Source: Staphylococcus condimenti (GTDB lineage Bacteria; Bacillota; Bacilli; Staphylococcales; Staphylococcaceae). From it: DNA of 64,000 bases. Made by a program: the position numbers and the translations under genes. This document shows positions 8,881 through 18,920 of the stretch, in pieces. Every line of letters begins with the position of its first letter. The stretch's first letter is position 1. Location of the stretch: assembly GCF_001618885.1 (NCBI RefSeq), contig NZ_CP015114.1, positions 1,984,001-2,048,000 of the forward strand. The letters run 5' to 3'. Under the pieces are notes generated by a model. It did not search any database, had not been told where the DNA came from, and saw only the letters and a program-made list of their open reading frames with translations.

Positions 8881-9531
8881 ATGAGAAAATGGGGACTGAC
8901 ATTAGTTGCTGTATTTTTAACGATTATTCTTACAGCATGCAGTCAAAATGATTCAAAAGATGAAAGCAAAAAAGAAACTTCTGAAAAGACAAGTCAAAAG
9001 AAAGAAACATCTCAAAATGAAAACGGAGAAGGATTTAAAGGGATAAAAGAAAAAGGGAAGAGTGAAAATAAAGATCAAAATGATAAAAGTTCTTACAAGC
9101 AAGTGATTGAGTATACAGATAAGCAAAAAATTGCGATGTTGTTATTTCAACCAGGATTGGAAGGGAAATTTATCACAGCAGATGACGTGTTAAAAGGTGA
9201 ATATAAATCAAACTTCGGTGACGGCTTGAAAACGAAACAACTTCCTGAATTAAAAGTGACTTCTTTGCCAGAAAACCCTAATATGCAAAATAAACCTGAA
9301 GGTACTAAATTCTATTTAATTTAACCTTTCCCTTCACAGTATTCAGTAACTGTAGCTATGAATGAACAGAATATGATTATTTATGGAACTCAAAGTCCGA
9401 TACCAAGTTACAATGAATTATTAAATGGAATGGATGGAATGGCAAAAGTTTATAATACAAAAGATGTTATTAAGTCTGAAAAAGATAATCTTAAATTAAA
9501 AGAAGTAGAAAATAAAGTTGATATGCAATAG
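8881..9531 (+). pseudogene. Lipoprotein gene interrupted by an in-frame TAA
   Basis: The reading frame opens with a lipoprotein signal (MRKWGLTLVAVFLTIILTAC, lipobox LTAC), a low-complexity K/E/S/Q linker, and then a globular part. It meets TAA at 9322-9324 after 147 residues. The same frame continues downstream without interruption to TAG 9529-9531, encoding SQYSVTVAMNEQNMIIYGTQ and SYNELLNGMDGMAKVYN. This aligns with the end of the intact lipoprotein at 12,534 (SGSFATIVGVSREYVCIIATQ, NNYEEALNSG). Hence one nonsense change splits a 216-codon gene. The 147-residue product may still be made and lipidated, but it lacks the last third of the domain. Shine-Dalgarno is AAGAGGAGG. A readthrough or sequence error is the alternative. 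Confidence 0.85.
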
Positions 9532-9532
9532 G

Positions 9533-9565
9533 AGGCAAGACAGATTAAAGAAGTCTGCCTTTTTA
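9533..9565 (+). terminator. Terminator after the broken lipoprotein gene
   Basis: Stem AGGC(A)AGAC / GTCTGCCT with one bulged base, then TTTTTATA. It begins 2 bp after the distal stop, which supports the longer frame as the original gene. Confidence 0.7.
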
Positions 9566-9586
9566 TATTACAATGAAACGATAATC

Positions 9587-9626
9587 GAGACTGACAGATG
9601 TCTAACTTCAGACAACCCTCAGTCTC
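9587..9626. repeat. Intergenic inverted repeat
   Basis: Outer arms GAGACTGA / TCAGTCTC are perfect over 8 bp, with an inner pair TGTCT / AGACA. There is no T-run directly after it. The TCAGTCT end also appears in the hairpin near 42,090, so this could be a dispersed small intergenic repeat. That is weak evidence with only two examples. Confidence 0.5.
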
Positions 9627-9749
9627 ACCTGTGGGATGATTGGGTTATATAAGACACATGTGATAGCATGAAAATGTGTGAAAACAATGCAGATTTTATA
9701 CAAAAGTTATTAAAAGGTACTGCGAAAATCCGGAAAGGGCGTCGCAAAG

Positions 9750-9932
9750 ATGAAACAGTATTTTCAAGAAATAGGACAAAAATTATGGTTTAACCTTTTT
9801 GCAATAATCTTAGGACTTGTCTTATTCATCATTTACTTATTATTTGATAGACCCTATCTCTGGTTGGGATTTTTATTTTCCATTTTAATCATCATTCCAG
9901 CTGGTTATCGTATTTGGAAGTATAAGAAATAA
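9750..9932 (+). CDS. Small membrane protein, 60 aa, unknown function
   Basis: Sixty residues with two hydrophobic segments (about 12-31 and 35-53) and charged ends (MKQYFQEIGQKLWF and RIWKYKK). GGAAAGGG lies about 12 bases before the ATG and the coding region is followed by a strong bidirectional terminator, so it looks like a real short gene. It sits between a broken lipoprotein gene and two membrane proteins that face it. No family was recognised. It may be part of the same envelope module, which is inference from position only. Confidence 0.6.
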   Translation: MKQYFQEIGQKLWFNLFAIILGLVLFIIYLLFDRPYLWLGFLFSILIIIPAGYRIWKYKK

Positions 9933-9971
9933 TAAAAGTCTTCGCTCACACATTTCTAGCGAAGACTTTTA
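9933..9971. terminator. Bidirectional terminator between convergent genes
   Basis: Perfect 14-bp stem TAAAAGTCTTCGCT / AGCGAAGACTTTTA with an 11-nt loop. U-rich arms on both strands serve the small membrane protein gene (+) and the membrane-protein pair (-). Confidence 0.88.
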
Positions 9972-9979
9972 TTGATTTA

Positions 9980-11116
9980 TTATTCATGTTCACTACGTTC
10001 TTTGCTTAATGCTTTACGCATTTGCTGACGTGAACCATACGTACTTTCTCGTACCAATTTTTCGTTGCGCATACCTGCGCCGATTGCACCGGCTATTGTT
10101 GAAATAGAAGCTGCGAACCATGCGATAAAGATATATAGAGAAAATGGTGCAGCATGTTTCAACTCTAATTGTCGACCTAAGAATCCTGACGGTAGAAGTA
10201 TCAATGCGGCAATAATGTAAAGTAAAACTAAAACAATGTAATATATCAGTACAGAAGTACCTAACGTAGTTAATGTGGTCATGTTATATAAACGTGTAAT
10301 TTTATGGTTGGCACTATGTTTAGTAGATTCCCATAAGTTATGCGCTAAGATAATCCAAGCAATCATGCCGATAATCGCAAATAAGGATAACATAGTTAGT
10401 CTTCCTGCTGAAAAGGTGTTGCCGAGTTGCCACATGGTCGAGAAAATCATTCCAGATGCTCCTGTGGTGAAAGCAATTGCGATGACGCTGTTCATACTTT
10501 GCATTAGGCGTAGCGGGTTATTTGCAAAAGTCATGCCGCTTAGTAAACGTAAATTCCCGCTTATTTTTGAAGCAACGATATAACGTATATGCATCGTATG
10601 CGTTTCATCAGCAAAAGTACGAATTTTTCTTAAGTTGGAAAATGGGAAGATATCTCGATATTCTTTTTGGCGTTCTTCATCGTCTTTTTCAGCAGTTCCG
10701 TTCTGAGCATGATCACTAAATTGCACATTAATTTCATGAATGACTGTCACGATTGTTTTCTCTAAACGTTTAGTTAAAGGACGCCAACCATAAGCAGGAA
10801 TAGATATCATACTTGCACCATTCTCTTCGTTGATATCAACCGCGATGACAGATTCATTATCATGAAATAACGGTAAATCAGTTAAACTGATAATATAATT
10901 CCAATTATAACGATCTAAATAATCTTCTGTTTTTTGATAAGCTTTTTCAGCATCTTCTGCTGACCCAGTCAAAGCATCTACCACAACTTCAATTTTCCAT
11001 TTATATTGAGATGAAATATATTTTGATAATAAATCCGGCAAGTCATAGACCATTTTATGTGATAATTTATTGGCTATGCCAGGAGCTGCTACAATTCCAA
11101 CCACTAATTGTTCCAA
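9980..11116 (-). CDS. Membrane protein of unknown function, paralog 1
   Basis: A 378-residue protein. Residues 1-140 are soluble and Rossmann-like in pattern: VVGIVAAPGIANKLSHK, then TGSAEDAEKA and WNYIISLTDLPLF. A linker follows, then four membrane segments near 205-225, 237-255, 285-310 and 325-350. The start is TTG 11116, placed 7 bases after AAAGGAGG, which lies inside the last codons of the upstream gene, so translation is probably coupled. It is paralogous to that neighbour (AAPG, GSAED and DLP motifs in the same order). I do not recognise the family's function. The N-terminal domain may bind a ligand on the cytoplasmic side, which is inference. Confidence 0.72.
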   Translation of the reverse strand: MEQLVVGIVAAPGIANKLSHKMVYDLPDLLSKYISSQYKWKIEVVVDALTGSAEDAEKAYQKTEDYLDRYNWNYIISLTDLPLFHDNESVIAVDINEENGASMISIPAYGWRPLTKRLEKTIVTVIHEINVQFSDHAQNGTAEKDDEERQKEYRDIFPFSNLRKIRTFADETHTMHIRYIVASKISGNLRLLSGMTFANNPLRLMQSMNSVIAIAFTTGASGMIFSTMWQLGNTFSAGRLTMLSLFAIIGMIAWIILAHNLWESTKHSANHKITRLYNMTTLTTLGTSVLIYYIVLVLLYIIAALILLPSGFLGRQLELKHAAPFSLYIFIAWFAASISTIAGAIGAGMRNEKLVRESTYGSRQQMRKALSKERSEHE

Positions 11117-11119
11117 ATT

Positions 11120-12328
11120 TTAGCCTCCTTTCTGTGTATTTTTATTTTGTTCTGAATCAGAAGAGTAGTATTTCGTTGACTCCCATTCTTTAGCTTCTTC
11201 ATAACGGACACGTTGACGATAAGAATAAGTCATATCTCTTATTTTATCTTCATTCTCTACGGAAGCACCTAAGGCTCCAGCTAAGAAGCCGAGAGAAGTA
11301 AGGAACCAAGTGAGATATAAGAACTGACTCCAACTTCTTATACCTTGATTAGAAGTCATCATATTATATAAATCATTCGGTACAAAAAGTGCGACACTTA
11401 TCATCAAGAGCGCAAACAAAATCATGTAACTAATTGCGATGATTATAAGCAAAGTCAGTACAGTTGTAATGTTATAAACAGTGCGATATGTGCGTGTAGT
11501 AAGTGAAGTAGAAGTTTCCCATAGTCCATGCGCATACATTATCCAAAGCGACATACCGCCAACTGCTAAAATTGTCATCAGTATAAAGCGTAAATTAGAG
11601 AATTCGATACTCATTTGCCATGGAGTAGAAAAGATTGTGAGGTACGTAGCTGTCGCAAAAGACAGAGAAATGATTTTTTTGAAATTCGGTATCTCTTTCC
11701 ATGGTTCATTAGCACGCGTCATACCAAAAAGTAAAAATATCCAACTGATAATTAACGGTTTAAGTATAAAACGTGTAGTTGTATTGGATTCTGAGGTTTC
11801 ATCGCCATCTTTTTGCTCCGAAGAGGTTTCCATATCGTTATCTTGTTTTTGATCTAAAGGTGCTGCTTCAGGTTTGATACGTGTAATCCAAGATAAATTC
11901 AATTTGTGTTGTTGCTGCCCTTCGTCTTGATGTTGCGAACGATAAATACTTTCTGAAAAATAAAGTAAGCATTGCTTTAACTTTTTACGTAAGTTCATCC
12001 AACCTAAAGCAGGCAAAGATATTATCGCAGTTGAATGTGTTTCATCCAAATTACCGACGATAATACGACGATTTGAGACGATTGGAAGATCAGTAACTAC
12101 AATTCCGTAATCCCAGTTGTGTTCTTGTTTTACATTTTGCGCCGCATCTAAACTTTTATTAACATCTTCAGCTGAACCAATCAAAGGATCGGTAGTGACA
12201 TGAAAATGCCATTCAGCATCGGTATCTAATTCTTGATTCAAAATGGTCGGTAATGATTCAACAACTTTATTTGATAAGCGTTCTGGAAATCCAGGTGCGG
12301 CTATAATACCTACTTTAAAAGACGCCAT
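11120..12328 (-). CDS. Membrane protein of unknown function, paralog 2
   Basis: A 402-residue protein with the same plan as its downstream neighbour: a soluble N-terminal domain (VGIIAAPGFPERLSNK, IGSAEDVNKSLD, WDYGIVVTDLPIVSNRR), a K/D/E/S-rich linker near 150-190, then about four membrane segments (near 190-210, 235-260, 290-320, 335-360). GGAGG precedes the ATG at 12328. Its stop is 3 bp from the next start and its final KGG codons form the neighbour's Shine-Dalgarno. A lipoprotein gene is divergent from it, and a broken relative of that lipoprotein lies at the far side of the pair. The role is unknown; an envelope complex is a guess from context. Confidence 0.72.
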   Translation of the reverse strand: MASFKVGIIAAPGFPERLSNKVVESLPTILNQELDTDAEWHFHVTTDPLIGSAEDVNKSLDAAQNVKQEHNWDYGIVVTDLPIVSNRRIIVGNLDETHSTAIISLPALGWMNLRKKLKQCLLYFSESIYRSQHQDEGQQQHKLNLSWITRIKPEAAPLDQKQDNDMETSSEQKDGDETSESNTTTRFILKPLIISWIFLLFGMTRANEPWKEIPNFKKIISLSFATATYLTIFSTPWQMSIEFSNLRFILMTILAVGGMSLWIMYAHGLWETSTSLTTRTYRTVYNITTVLTLLIIIAISYMILFALLMISVALFVPNDLYNMMTSNQGIRSWSQFLYLTWFLTSLGFLAGALGASVENEDKIRDMTYSYRQRVRYEEAKEWESTKYYSSDSEQNKNTQKGG

Positions 12329-12459
12329 TTCGCAACCTCCTTTCTATATTAATGGAAAATTCACGACTTATAATTTAAATTTAATTTGAATACAAGTCAA
12401 ATATCATATGCATTTAAATTCCCCATGTTAGTTATTTAAAAACCTCGTAGAAAATGAGG

Positions 12460-12488
12460 TTGAGTGTAAAATATAAGTTGTGTAAAAT
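12460..12488 (+). promoter_or_regulatory. Promoter of the 12,534 lipoprotein gene
   Basis: TTGAGT, a 17-bp spacer and TAAAAT, about 45 bp before the ATG. A small perfect hairpin AACCTC / GAGGTT (12,441-12,461) touches the -35 box and could be an operator or a weak terminator of upstream transcription. Confidence 0.55.
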
Positions 12489-12533
12489 ATTAAATAAATA
12501 CAATGAGTGCCAACAAAGTAAGGGGATTTCATC

Positions 12534-13259
12534 ATGAAAAAACATCAATTCATATCACTGGTATTAGGATTTATAGTAATATTAGCAAGTTGTGGAAAAA
12601 CAGATGACCAAGAGAAAGAAAATCATTCAAAAAAAGAAACAGAAGTGCATCAAAAAACAAAAACAAATAAGGAAACAGATTCAGAAAAACAATCTTCAGA
12701 AGCTTCCAAACAAAAAGAAAATCAAAAGCAAGATAATCAAGATAGTACTGAAGATCAAAAACAAGAAACACAAAAGAATACACCTCTGTCTGATGAAGAA
12801 ATTAAAAAAGAAGTTGCGATGATGTTGCTAAGTCCGCAATTGAAAAAGCAATTCATTAATGGACGACAATTATTGGAAGGACAATATCCTGGAACTTGGG
12901 GAGTAGAACAAGGCAAACCGTATGAAGTGATTCTTGAAGCGAATGAATACAGATTGTCTGATGGGAGATCGATGCCGCCAATTTATGGTGGACCAGAAGG
13001 AATGCGTTATTTTGAGGCCAGTCCTCCAAGCGGATCTTTTGCAACGATAGTAGGCGTGAGTAGAGAATATGTATGTATCATAGCTACGCAAAGTGCTATT
13101 AACAATTACGAGGAGGCGCTCAACAGCGGGACTTCCCAACAATTCAGAGTTCAAGATTTAAAACAAAATATTACTAACCAAGCAGAGATTAATCAAGTAA
13201 TGAATAAAATCACTCTAGGTAATAATGAGTTTTTAAAGCCAAAACGTATAGATGAATAA
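12534..13259 (+). CDS. Lipoprotein of unknown function
   Basis: A 241-residue lipoprotein. The signal peptide has a long hydrophobic core and lipobox LASC (Cys20). Residues 21-85 are a K/E/Q/T-rich linker. The globular part runs from about 88 to 241 and contains EEIKKEVAMMLLSPQLKKQFINGRQLLEG... and PEGMRYFEASPPSGSF. The start is supported by AAGGGGAT. It would be anchored on the outer face of the membrane. It is the intact paralog of the interrupted gene at 8,881-9,531, with clear alignment over the final third. It is divergently arranged with the membrane-protein pair. No enzymatic motif was recognised. Confidence 0.8.
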   Translation: MKKHQFISLVLGFIVILASCGKTDDQEKENHSKKETEVHQKTKTNKETDSEKQSSEASKQKENQKQDNQDSTEDQKQETQKNTPLSDEEIKKEVAMMLLSPQLKKQFINGRQLLEGQYPGTWGVEQGKPYEVILEANEYRLSDGRSMPPIYGGPEGMRYFEASPPSGSFATIVGVSREYVCIIATQSAINNYEEALNSGTSQQFRVQDLKQNITNQAEINQVMNKITLGNNEFLKPKRIDE

Positions 13260-13266
13260 TAGATGG

Positions 13267-13298
13267 AAAGAAATGGACAGAGGTTCATTTCTTTTTTT
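13267..13298 (+). terminator. Terminator after the 12,534 lipoprotein gene
   Basis: Nine-bp stem AAAGAAATG / CATTTCTTT followed by TTTT. Confidence 0.82.
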
Positions 13299-13511
13299 GT
13301 TAAACAACAAAAAGTGTTATTTTATTATGACTGTTGTTTGTTTCTTTTTAATGAAAAATTTCTTTTGAGATTATTTAGACTTAAAATAATTTGAAAAATT
13401 TGAACAAACCACTTTTATGTTACTCAAATATATATTATCATTAATATGTAACATAATTTAATTTTGCTCACAAAGGGTACGTTAAAAGATGAGAAAAAGG
13501 AATGAAGAAAT

Positions 13512-14105
13512 ATGGAATGTGTATTGCCGATAAAAGACAAAATGCATATTGAAGCAATGTATCGTGTTTTAAAACAACATAGCCAGCGTGACTATTTATT
13601 ATTGAATTTCGCGATACATACGGGTGTTAAATTAAGTACATTGCTTAACCTCCGCGTAGTTGACATTTTGAATTCGGAGTATAAAGAAAACAAAAATCAA
13701 ACATTTCAAAACATAACACCGAAGATGATTATTAAGTCTTGGACGAACTCACAATTTCCTGAAATTGTCGTACCGCTTTCTGATGCTTTACGCAAAGCTT
13801 TGACTGATTATATCTTGGATAATGAATACATGGTTCAAGATTTTCTTTTTCAATCGAGCAGAACAAAGAAACAGTTATCACGACAACAAGCATATCGAAT
13901 CATTCATCAAGCAGCGGAAGAAATTGAACTTTCACATATCGGTTTGCAGTCTTTACGTAAAACATTTGCTTATCATGCCTATAAAGCAGGAACACCGATT
14001 ACAGTGATTCAAAAGTATCTTGGTCATCAGTCGTTAGCTGAAACGATTAGGTTTATCGATATACCAAGTGTGGCTAAAACCATTGAAATCCACTTAGATA
14101 TTTAA
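13512..14105 (+). CDS. Degenerate tyrosine recombinase-like protein
   Basis: A 197-residue protein covering only the catalytic-domain fold of phage-type integrases; there is no N-terminal SAM-like DNA-binding domain. Fold landmarks are HTGVKLSTLLNL (Arg-I box), IGLQSLRKTFAYHAYKAG and YLGHQSLAETIRFID. Catalytic positions look altered: Lys40 stands where Arg-I is expected, Gln146 in place of the His of HxxR, and Phe181 in place of the nucleophilic Tyr. Arg149 and His172 are kept. It is therefore unlikely to cut DNA by the normal route. The Shine-Dalgarno is weak (AAGGAATGAAG). From memory, S. aureus carries a similar integrase-like gene next to mnhA2, so it may be a domesticated gene and not a recent mobile element. 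Confidence 0.75.
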   Translation: MECVLPIKDKMHIEAMYRVLKQHSQRDYLLLNFAIHTGVKLSTLLNLRVVDILNSEYKENKNQTFQNITPKMIIKSWTNSQFPEIVVPLSDALRKALTDYILDNEYMVQDFLFQSSRTKKQLSRQQAYRIIHQAAEEIELSHIGLQSLRKTFAYHAYKAGTPITVIQKYLGHQSLAETIRFIDIPSVAKTIEIHLDI

Positions 14106-14200
14106 TCTCATTTTTTAATAGCAACCTCGCAGCGTTATCGTTATTGCATTTTTCACTTTTAGCATTACAAGTCAATATATAGAAAGGAGTTAACTTCATT

Positions 14201-16675
14201 ATGAGTCTTATATGGCTGCTCATTTTTGTTGTCGCCATCATGTCAGTGATTTTGGCAACGAATATAAAAACAAAAAAATTCAGCACCTTACAGACTGATG
14301 TTCAATCTGAGAATACAGTAGAAACTTCTACACAAAAATCTATCAAACCTTTTGCCCGTTTCTCAGGTTGGATTGCTCTCATTGCCCCTGTTGTCAGCGC
14401 AATATATTTTGTCTTTAAGATTAATCAAACCGCTGAAAGTAAAATCACCTCGATTTCATTACCATGGATGCCAGTTATTGATTTAGATTTCGCATTCCGA
14501 CTTGACGGTTTATCGATGATATTTGCACTGTTAATCACTTTAATAGGTACAGGTGTTGTATTATATGCCAATGCTTATTTATCAAAGGAACATGACGACT
14601 TACCAAGATTCTATTTTTATTTAATTTTATTTATGTTCGCCATGCTCGGTGTTGTGTTAGCAGATAATACAATATTGCTGTACGTATTTTGGGAATTGAC
14701 AAGTATCGCCTCATTCTTGCTTATTTCTTATTGGTATAACCGAAAAGCTAGTCAAAATGGTGCGCTGAAGTCTTTCTTGATTACTGTATTCGGCGGCATG
14801 TTCATGCTAATTGGTTTCATTATTATTTATAGTATCGCTAAAACAAATACAATTTCTGAGTTAGTAACACAGACAGATACTTTAAGTGCCTCACCATGGT
14901 TTCCATTTGCTGTAGTTTGTATATTGATCGGCGCATTTACAAAATCAGCTCAATTTCCGTTTCATATTTGGCTTCCTGATGCGATGGAAGCCCCTACACC
15001 AGTCAGTGCTTATCTGCATTCAGCCACAATGGTGAAAGCAGGATTATATCTTTTATTTCGATTTACTCCTATCTTAAGTTACGCCCCTTGGGTTGGTTAT
15101 ATCGTGATTACAGTAGGGATTATAACGCTGGCAGTGGGCTCATTTGTTGCTGTTGGTCAACGAGATTTAAAAGCATTATTAGCTTATTCAACGATTAGTC
15201 AGCTTGGTATGATTATGTCTATGGTTGGGTTTGGAATGTTGACTTATAGTCTTCATCATTCATTTGTAGAATTTTTCGTAATCAGTCTCTTTGCAGGACT
15301 TTTCCATCTTATCAACCATGCTTTATTTAAGAGTGTATTATTTATGGGAGTCGGGATTATTGATCATGAGACTGGTACACGCAACTTGGCAAAGCTAGGC
15401 GGATTACGCAAGTTATTGCCTGTTACTGCAACAATTATGACAATCAGTGCAATGGCTATGGCAGGATTGCCTTTCTTCAATGGTTTTTTATCCAAAGAAA
15501 TGTTCTTTACAACTTTAGTGAATGGACGAAAATTACCGATTGATGACCAAATATTTATGAGTATTATGTTAGTTGTTGCAATCGGTGCAAGTGTACTGAC
15601 GTTTGTTTATAGCTTGCGCATGATAAAAGATACCTTCTTCGGACCATTAAATAAAGAAAAGTTGCCGCATATACCTGGCCATGAGCCTATCAGTATGTAT
15701 ATTGCACCGGTTATTATCGTGTGCGGCTTACCGTTATTTTTCATCATACCGAATGTTTTGGGTAAATATCTTATTACTCCAGCTCTGCGAGATATCAACC
15801 ATACTGCAGTTGTAGAGAAATATGTCCCTCATGTAGCAGCATGGCATGGATTTACGGCTGAACTAGGTATAACACTCATTATTTATACGATAGGCATTTT
15901 GTTATTATGGCGTTCGCGCTGGATGAAAGTATATAACCGAATTCCTTCAATTCTTTCAATTAATTCACTTTATAATGCAATGTTGAAGTGGAGTGAAGGT
16001 TTCAGCCGACGTAATATGCAAACAATGATGAATAATAAACTAAATCAATATTTACATGTTATTTATCTGATGTTTTTTGGAATGCTGGCATATGGATTTA
16101 TTAAAGTAGGTTGGATTCCGATAAAAGGATTTGAAATAACGCCATTTACGTGGTTTGAAATTCTAGTATTGGTAAACATCATTATTCTTTCAGCAGCTTT
16201 ACTTTATATTCGAGAACGAATGGCGATGGTTATTTTAAATGGTGTCATCGGTTATTCTATTGCGATTGTCTTTATCTTGATGAAAGCACCTGATTTAGCC
16301 ATGACACAATTGGTGATAGAAACAATTACGACAATTTTATTTTTACTGGTGTTCCATCATTTACCAAATGTCCAAAGAGATAAAGTTCTTTGGGGGAGAG
16401 AAGCGGTTAAACTCATTATTGCATTCTTAATGGCGCTTTTCGTAATGACTTTTGTAGTGATTGCATTGCAAGATCCTCCATTCCAGAAAATTTCAAGATT
16501 TTATGAAGATAGTTACGATTTAGCCGGTTCAAAAAATATTGTTAATGCCATTTTAGGAGATTTCCGTGCACTCGATACGATGCTAGAAGGTATTGTGATT
16601 ATGATTGTCGGTCTTGGTATCTTTGCTTTAGTTAAATTCAAAATCAGAAAGGATGAGTCCAATGAAAGAAAATGA
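14201..16675 (+). CDS. mnhA2: Na+/H+ antiporter subunit A (MnhA2)
   Basis: An 824-residue polytopic protein, the size of MnhA/MrpA subunits, fused in the usual way to a C-terminal MrpB-like section. It is related to complex I subunit Nuo[53 protein letters not shown] sequence (here [11 protein letters not shown]...), and [17 protein letters not shown], with the conserved proton-channel Lys/His. The C-terminal part contains [32 protein letters not shown] precedes the ATG. It is first of seven overlapping genes whose products form one membrane complex exchanging monovalent cations for protons. The 2-type assignment rests on similarity to S. aureus mnh2 subunits. Confidence 0.93.
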   Translation: MSLIWLLIFVVAIMSVILATNIKTKKFSTLQTDVQSENTVETSTQKSIKPFARFSGWIALIAPVVSAIYFVFKINQTAESKITSISLPWMPVIDLDFAFRLDGLSMIFALLITLIGTGVVLYANAYLSKEHDDLPRFYFYLILFMFAMLGVVLADNTILLYVFWELTSIASFLLISYWYNRKASQNGALKSFLITVFGGMFMLIGFIIIYSIAKTNTISELVTQTDTLSASPWFPFAVVCILIGAFTKSAQFPFHIWLPDAMEAPTPVSAYLHSATMVKAGLYLLFRFTPILSYAPWVGYIVITVGIITLAVGSFVAVGQRDLKALLAYSTISQLGMIMSMVGFGMLTYSLHHSFVEFFVISLFAGLFHLINHALFKSVLFMGVGIIDHETGTRNLAKLGGLRKLLPVTATIMTISAMAMAGLPFFNGFLSKEMFFTTLVNGRKLPIDDQIFMSIMLVVAIGASVLTFVYSLRMIKDTFFGPLNKEKLPHIPGHEPISMYIAPVIIVCGLPLFFIIPNVLGKYLITPALRDINHTAVVEKYVPHVAAWHGFTAELGITLIIYTIGILLLWRSRWMKVYNRIPSILSINSLYNAMLKWSEGFSRRNMQTMMNNKLNQYLHVIYLMFFGMLAYGFIKVGWIPIKGFEITPFTWFEILVLVNIIILSAALLYIRERMAMVILNGVIGYSIAIVFILMKAPDLAMTQLVIETITTILFLLVFHHLPNVQRDKVLWGREAVKLIIAFLMALFVMTFVVIALQDPPFQKISRFYEDSYDLAGSKNIVNAILGDFRALDTMLEGIVIMIVGLGIFALVKFKIRKDESNERK

Positions 16676-17087
16676 TATTGTTCTGGAAACCATATCGAAA
16701 GTAGCTGTGTTTATCATTTTGACATTCGGTGCTTATATATTTTTAGCAGGTCATGATAATCCAGGCGGCGGCTTTATCGGCGGACTTGTTTTCAGTTCTG
16801 CATTCATACTGATGTTTTTAGCCTTTGATGTACAAAAAGTAGTAAAGTCGCTTCCGATTGACTTTCGTGCTGTGACGATATCAGGTTGTTTGCTTTCTAT
16901 TGCAACTGCAGTGACACCGATATTTTTTGGGCACCCATTACTTTCTCATGAAGATGTTTATGTGACAGTACCTTTATTAGAAAAAATACATCTATCAAGT
17001 GTCACTATTTTTGAATTTGGTATTTTATTAACAGTAGTAGGCGCAGTCACAACAATAATGCTCGCGATAAGTGGTGATAAAAGTTGA
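16662..17087 (+). CDS. mnhB2: Na+/H+ antiporter subunit B (MnhB2)
   Basis: A 141-residue, four-helix membrane subunit with the family signature [27 protein letters not shown] near residues 26-52. An upstream in-frame ATG at 16653 exists, but AGAAAGGATG (16644-16653) spaces correctly to ATG 16662, and the S. aureus subunit starts with the same MKEND. It overlaps mnhA2 by 14 bp and mnhC2 by 4 bp. Confidence 0.93.
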   Translation: MKENDIVLETISKVAVFIILTFGAYIFLAGHDNPGGGFIGGLVFSSAFILMFLAFDVQKVVKSLPIDFRAVTISGCLLSIATAVTPIFFGHPLLSHEDVYVTVPLLEKIHLSSVTIFEFGILLTVVGAVTTIMLAISGDKS

Positions 17088-17431
17088 ATACGATACTCAT
17101 TATAATTATAGGAATTTTAACTTTTGCAGGAACGTATATGATTTTATCTAAAAACCTGATTCGTATTGTCCTTGGTACTGCAATTTACACACATGTTGCG
17201 AATTTAGTAATTTTAGCAATGAGCGGTTTTAACGGGAAAAATGTGCCGATTATAAATGGAGAAGGAAAGAATTACGTAGATCCGTTACCGCAAGCATTAA
17301 TTTTAACTGCGATTGTAATCGGTTTTGCTGTGACTGCTTTCTTGCTTGTGTTAGTTTATAGAACCTATAAAGTGACGCGTGTAAATAGAATAGAGGCCTT
17401 GCGCGGTGAGGATGATGATGTAGATGAATAA
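17084..17431 (+). CDS. mnhC2: Na+/H+ antiporter subunit C (MnhC2)
   Basis: A 115-residue, three-helix subunit related to NuoK. Landmarks are [50 protein letters not shown] and the C-terminal ALRGEDDD. The start is TTG at 17084, overlapping the mnhB2 stop by 4 bp (TTGA), which points to coupled translation. Length matches S. aureus MnhC2 (about 114). Confidence 0.93.
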   Translation: MNTILIIIIGILTFAGTYMILSKNLIRIVLGTAIYTHVANLVILAMSGFNGKNVPIINGEGKNYVDPLPQALILTAIVIGFAVTAFLLVLVYRTYKVTRVNRIEALRGEDDDVDE

Positions 17432-18920
17432 TTTATTATTAATACCATTACTCGTCCCACTTGTCACTGGTCTGGTACTTTTCTTCTTTAAAGAACGTTT
17501 AATGGTCACACGTCGTATCGCAATTACAATGTTGGTGATTACAACTGCAGTTTCTGTGTATTTGTTGGTTCATGTATTTAATCATCAAACATTAGTAATT
17601 AACTTTGGTAACTGGCAGCCGCCGTTCGGTATTCAATTTGTAGGCGATACGCTAGGACTCATTTTTACAACTATCGCAAACTTTGTCGTGACTGTTATTA
17701 TCTATTTCGGTTTCGGTAAAAAAGAACATCTTGCCAATCGTTATTTCTTACCTTCTTTCATTCTATTTATGTTAACAGGTGTGAATGGCAGTTTCTTAAC
17801 AGCAGATATTTTCAACTTATATGTCATGTTTGAAATTATGCTAATCTCATCTTTTGTTCTGCTTACACTCGGACAAACTGTTGAACAGCTGCGTGCTAGT
17901 GTCATTTATGTTGTGATGAATGTGGTCAGTTCTTGGTTTTTCTTAATCGGAATTGCTTATTTATATGGAACACTCGGCACGTTGAATTTCGGACATTTAG
18001 CAATGCGTATTGCTGAAAGCAATCAAACACCTGCAATGACAATGGTCGCAATTATAATGATTTTTGTCTTTGGAGGCAAAGCAGCCTTAGTCATGTTTAT
18101 GTGGTTGCCTAAAGCTTATGCTGCTTTGAATACTGAACTAGCAGCATTGTTCGCAGGTTTAATGACTAAAGTAGGTATTTATGCTTTGATTCGAGTGATG
18201 ACATTGCTTTTTGACCAGCAACCAGATATTACACATCAGCTCATGTATTATATGGCTGTCATCACTATGATTATTGGAGCGGTTGGTGTATTAGGCTACG
18301 AAGACGTGAAGAAAATTGCTGCTTATCAAGTCATCTTATCTATAGGATTTTCAGTATTAGGATTAAGTGCTTTGAATGAAACAGGTGTAACGGGCGCTAT
18401 CTTTTATGCTGGGCATGACATGATTATCAAAACGTTACTATTTTTAGTTTTAGGTGTCTTCGTTGTTCAATGCGGATCTCGAAGTTATAAAAACATGGGC
18501 GGTTTGATTCATGTACATCCAAGTTTAGGTATCATCTTTTTTATACTGACATTGTCAATTGGAGGCGTACCGCCATTCAGCGGCTTCCCGGGTAAAGTTC
18601 TTATTATTCAAGGCGCAATGGAAAAAGGTTATGTGACAGGTGTTATTGTTTTAGTGATTACAAGTATTATTGCGATGTACAGTTTGCTGCGTATCTTCTT
18701 TGTGATGTACTTTGGACAAGAAAATGTACCTCAAGTGAAAAATACACCTTTAGCCATGCATAAAATTGTCGCAATGATGTTTTTAACTGCTGCAACTATT
18801 TTCATGGGTGTCTGCGGAGAATGGTTCTTAGATTTTGCACGCCAAGCAGCTGAATTTAATTTGCACCCGAGTGAGTATATTAAATCAGTTATTCCTGATG
18901 TGAAAGTGGAGGTGGACTAA
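17424..18920 (+). CDS. mnhD2: Na+/H+ antiporter subunit D (MnhD2)
   Basis: A 498-residue subunit with about 14 membrane segments, related to NuoM/NuoN. Landmarks include [17 protein letters not shown] (the conserved Glu in helix 5), [38 protein letters not shown] (conserved Lys residues) and [14 protein letters not shown]. The ATG overlaps the mnhC2 stop by 8 bp and follows GGTGAGGATG. It is the second proton-pumping-type subunit of the complex besides MnhA. Confidence 0.94.
   Translation: MNNLLLIPLLVPLVTGLVLFFFKERLMVTRRIAITMLVITTAVSVYLLVHVFNHQTLVINFGNWQPPFGIQFVGDTLGLIFTTIANFVVTVIIYFGFGKKEHLANRYFLPSFILFMLTGVNGSFLTADIFNLYVMFEIMLISSFVLLTLGQTVEQLRASVIYVVMNVVSSWFFLIGIAYLYGTLGTLNFGHLAMRIAESNQTPAMTMVAIIMIFVFGGKAALVMFMWLPKAYAALNTELAALFAGLMTKVGIYALIRVMTLLFDQQPDITHQLMYYMAVITMIIGAVGVLGYEDVKKIAAYQVILSIGFSVLGLSALNETGVTGAIFYAGHDMIIKTLLFLVLGVFVVQCGSRSYKNMGGLIHVHPSLGIIFFILTLSIGGVPPFSGFPGKVLIIQGAMEKGYVTGVIVLVITSIIAMYSLLRIFFVMYFGQENVPQVKNTPLAMHKIVAMMFLTAATIFMGVCGEWFLDFARQAAEFNLHPSEYIKSVIPDVKVEVD

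Noticed and set aside
10275..10583. Plus-strand frame of 102 codons inside the membrane-protein gene
   Set aside because: Shadow of the minus-strand gene; no Shine-Dalgarno and the opposite strand has a coupled, paralogous pair.
13512..14105. Recent mobile element or genomic island marked by an integrase
   Set aside because: The recombinase-like protein lacks catalytic residues and there are no att repeats, cargo or tRNA nearby; the flanking genes look like core chromosome.
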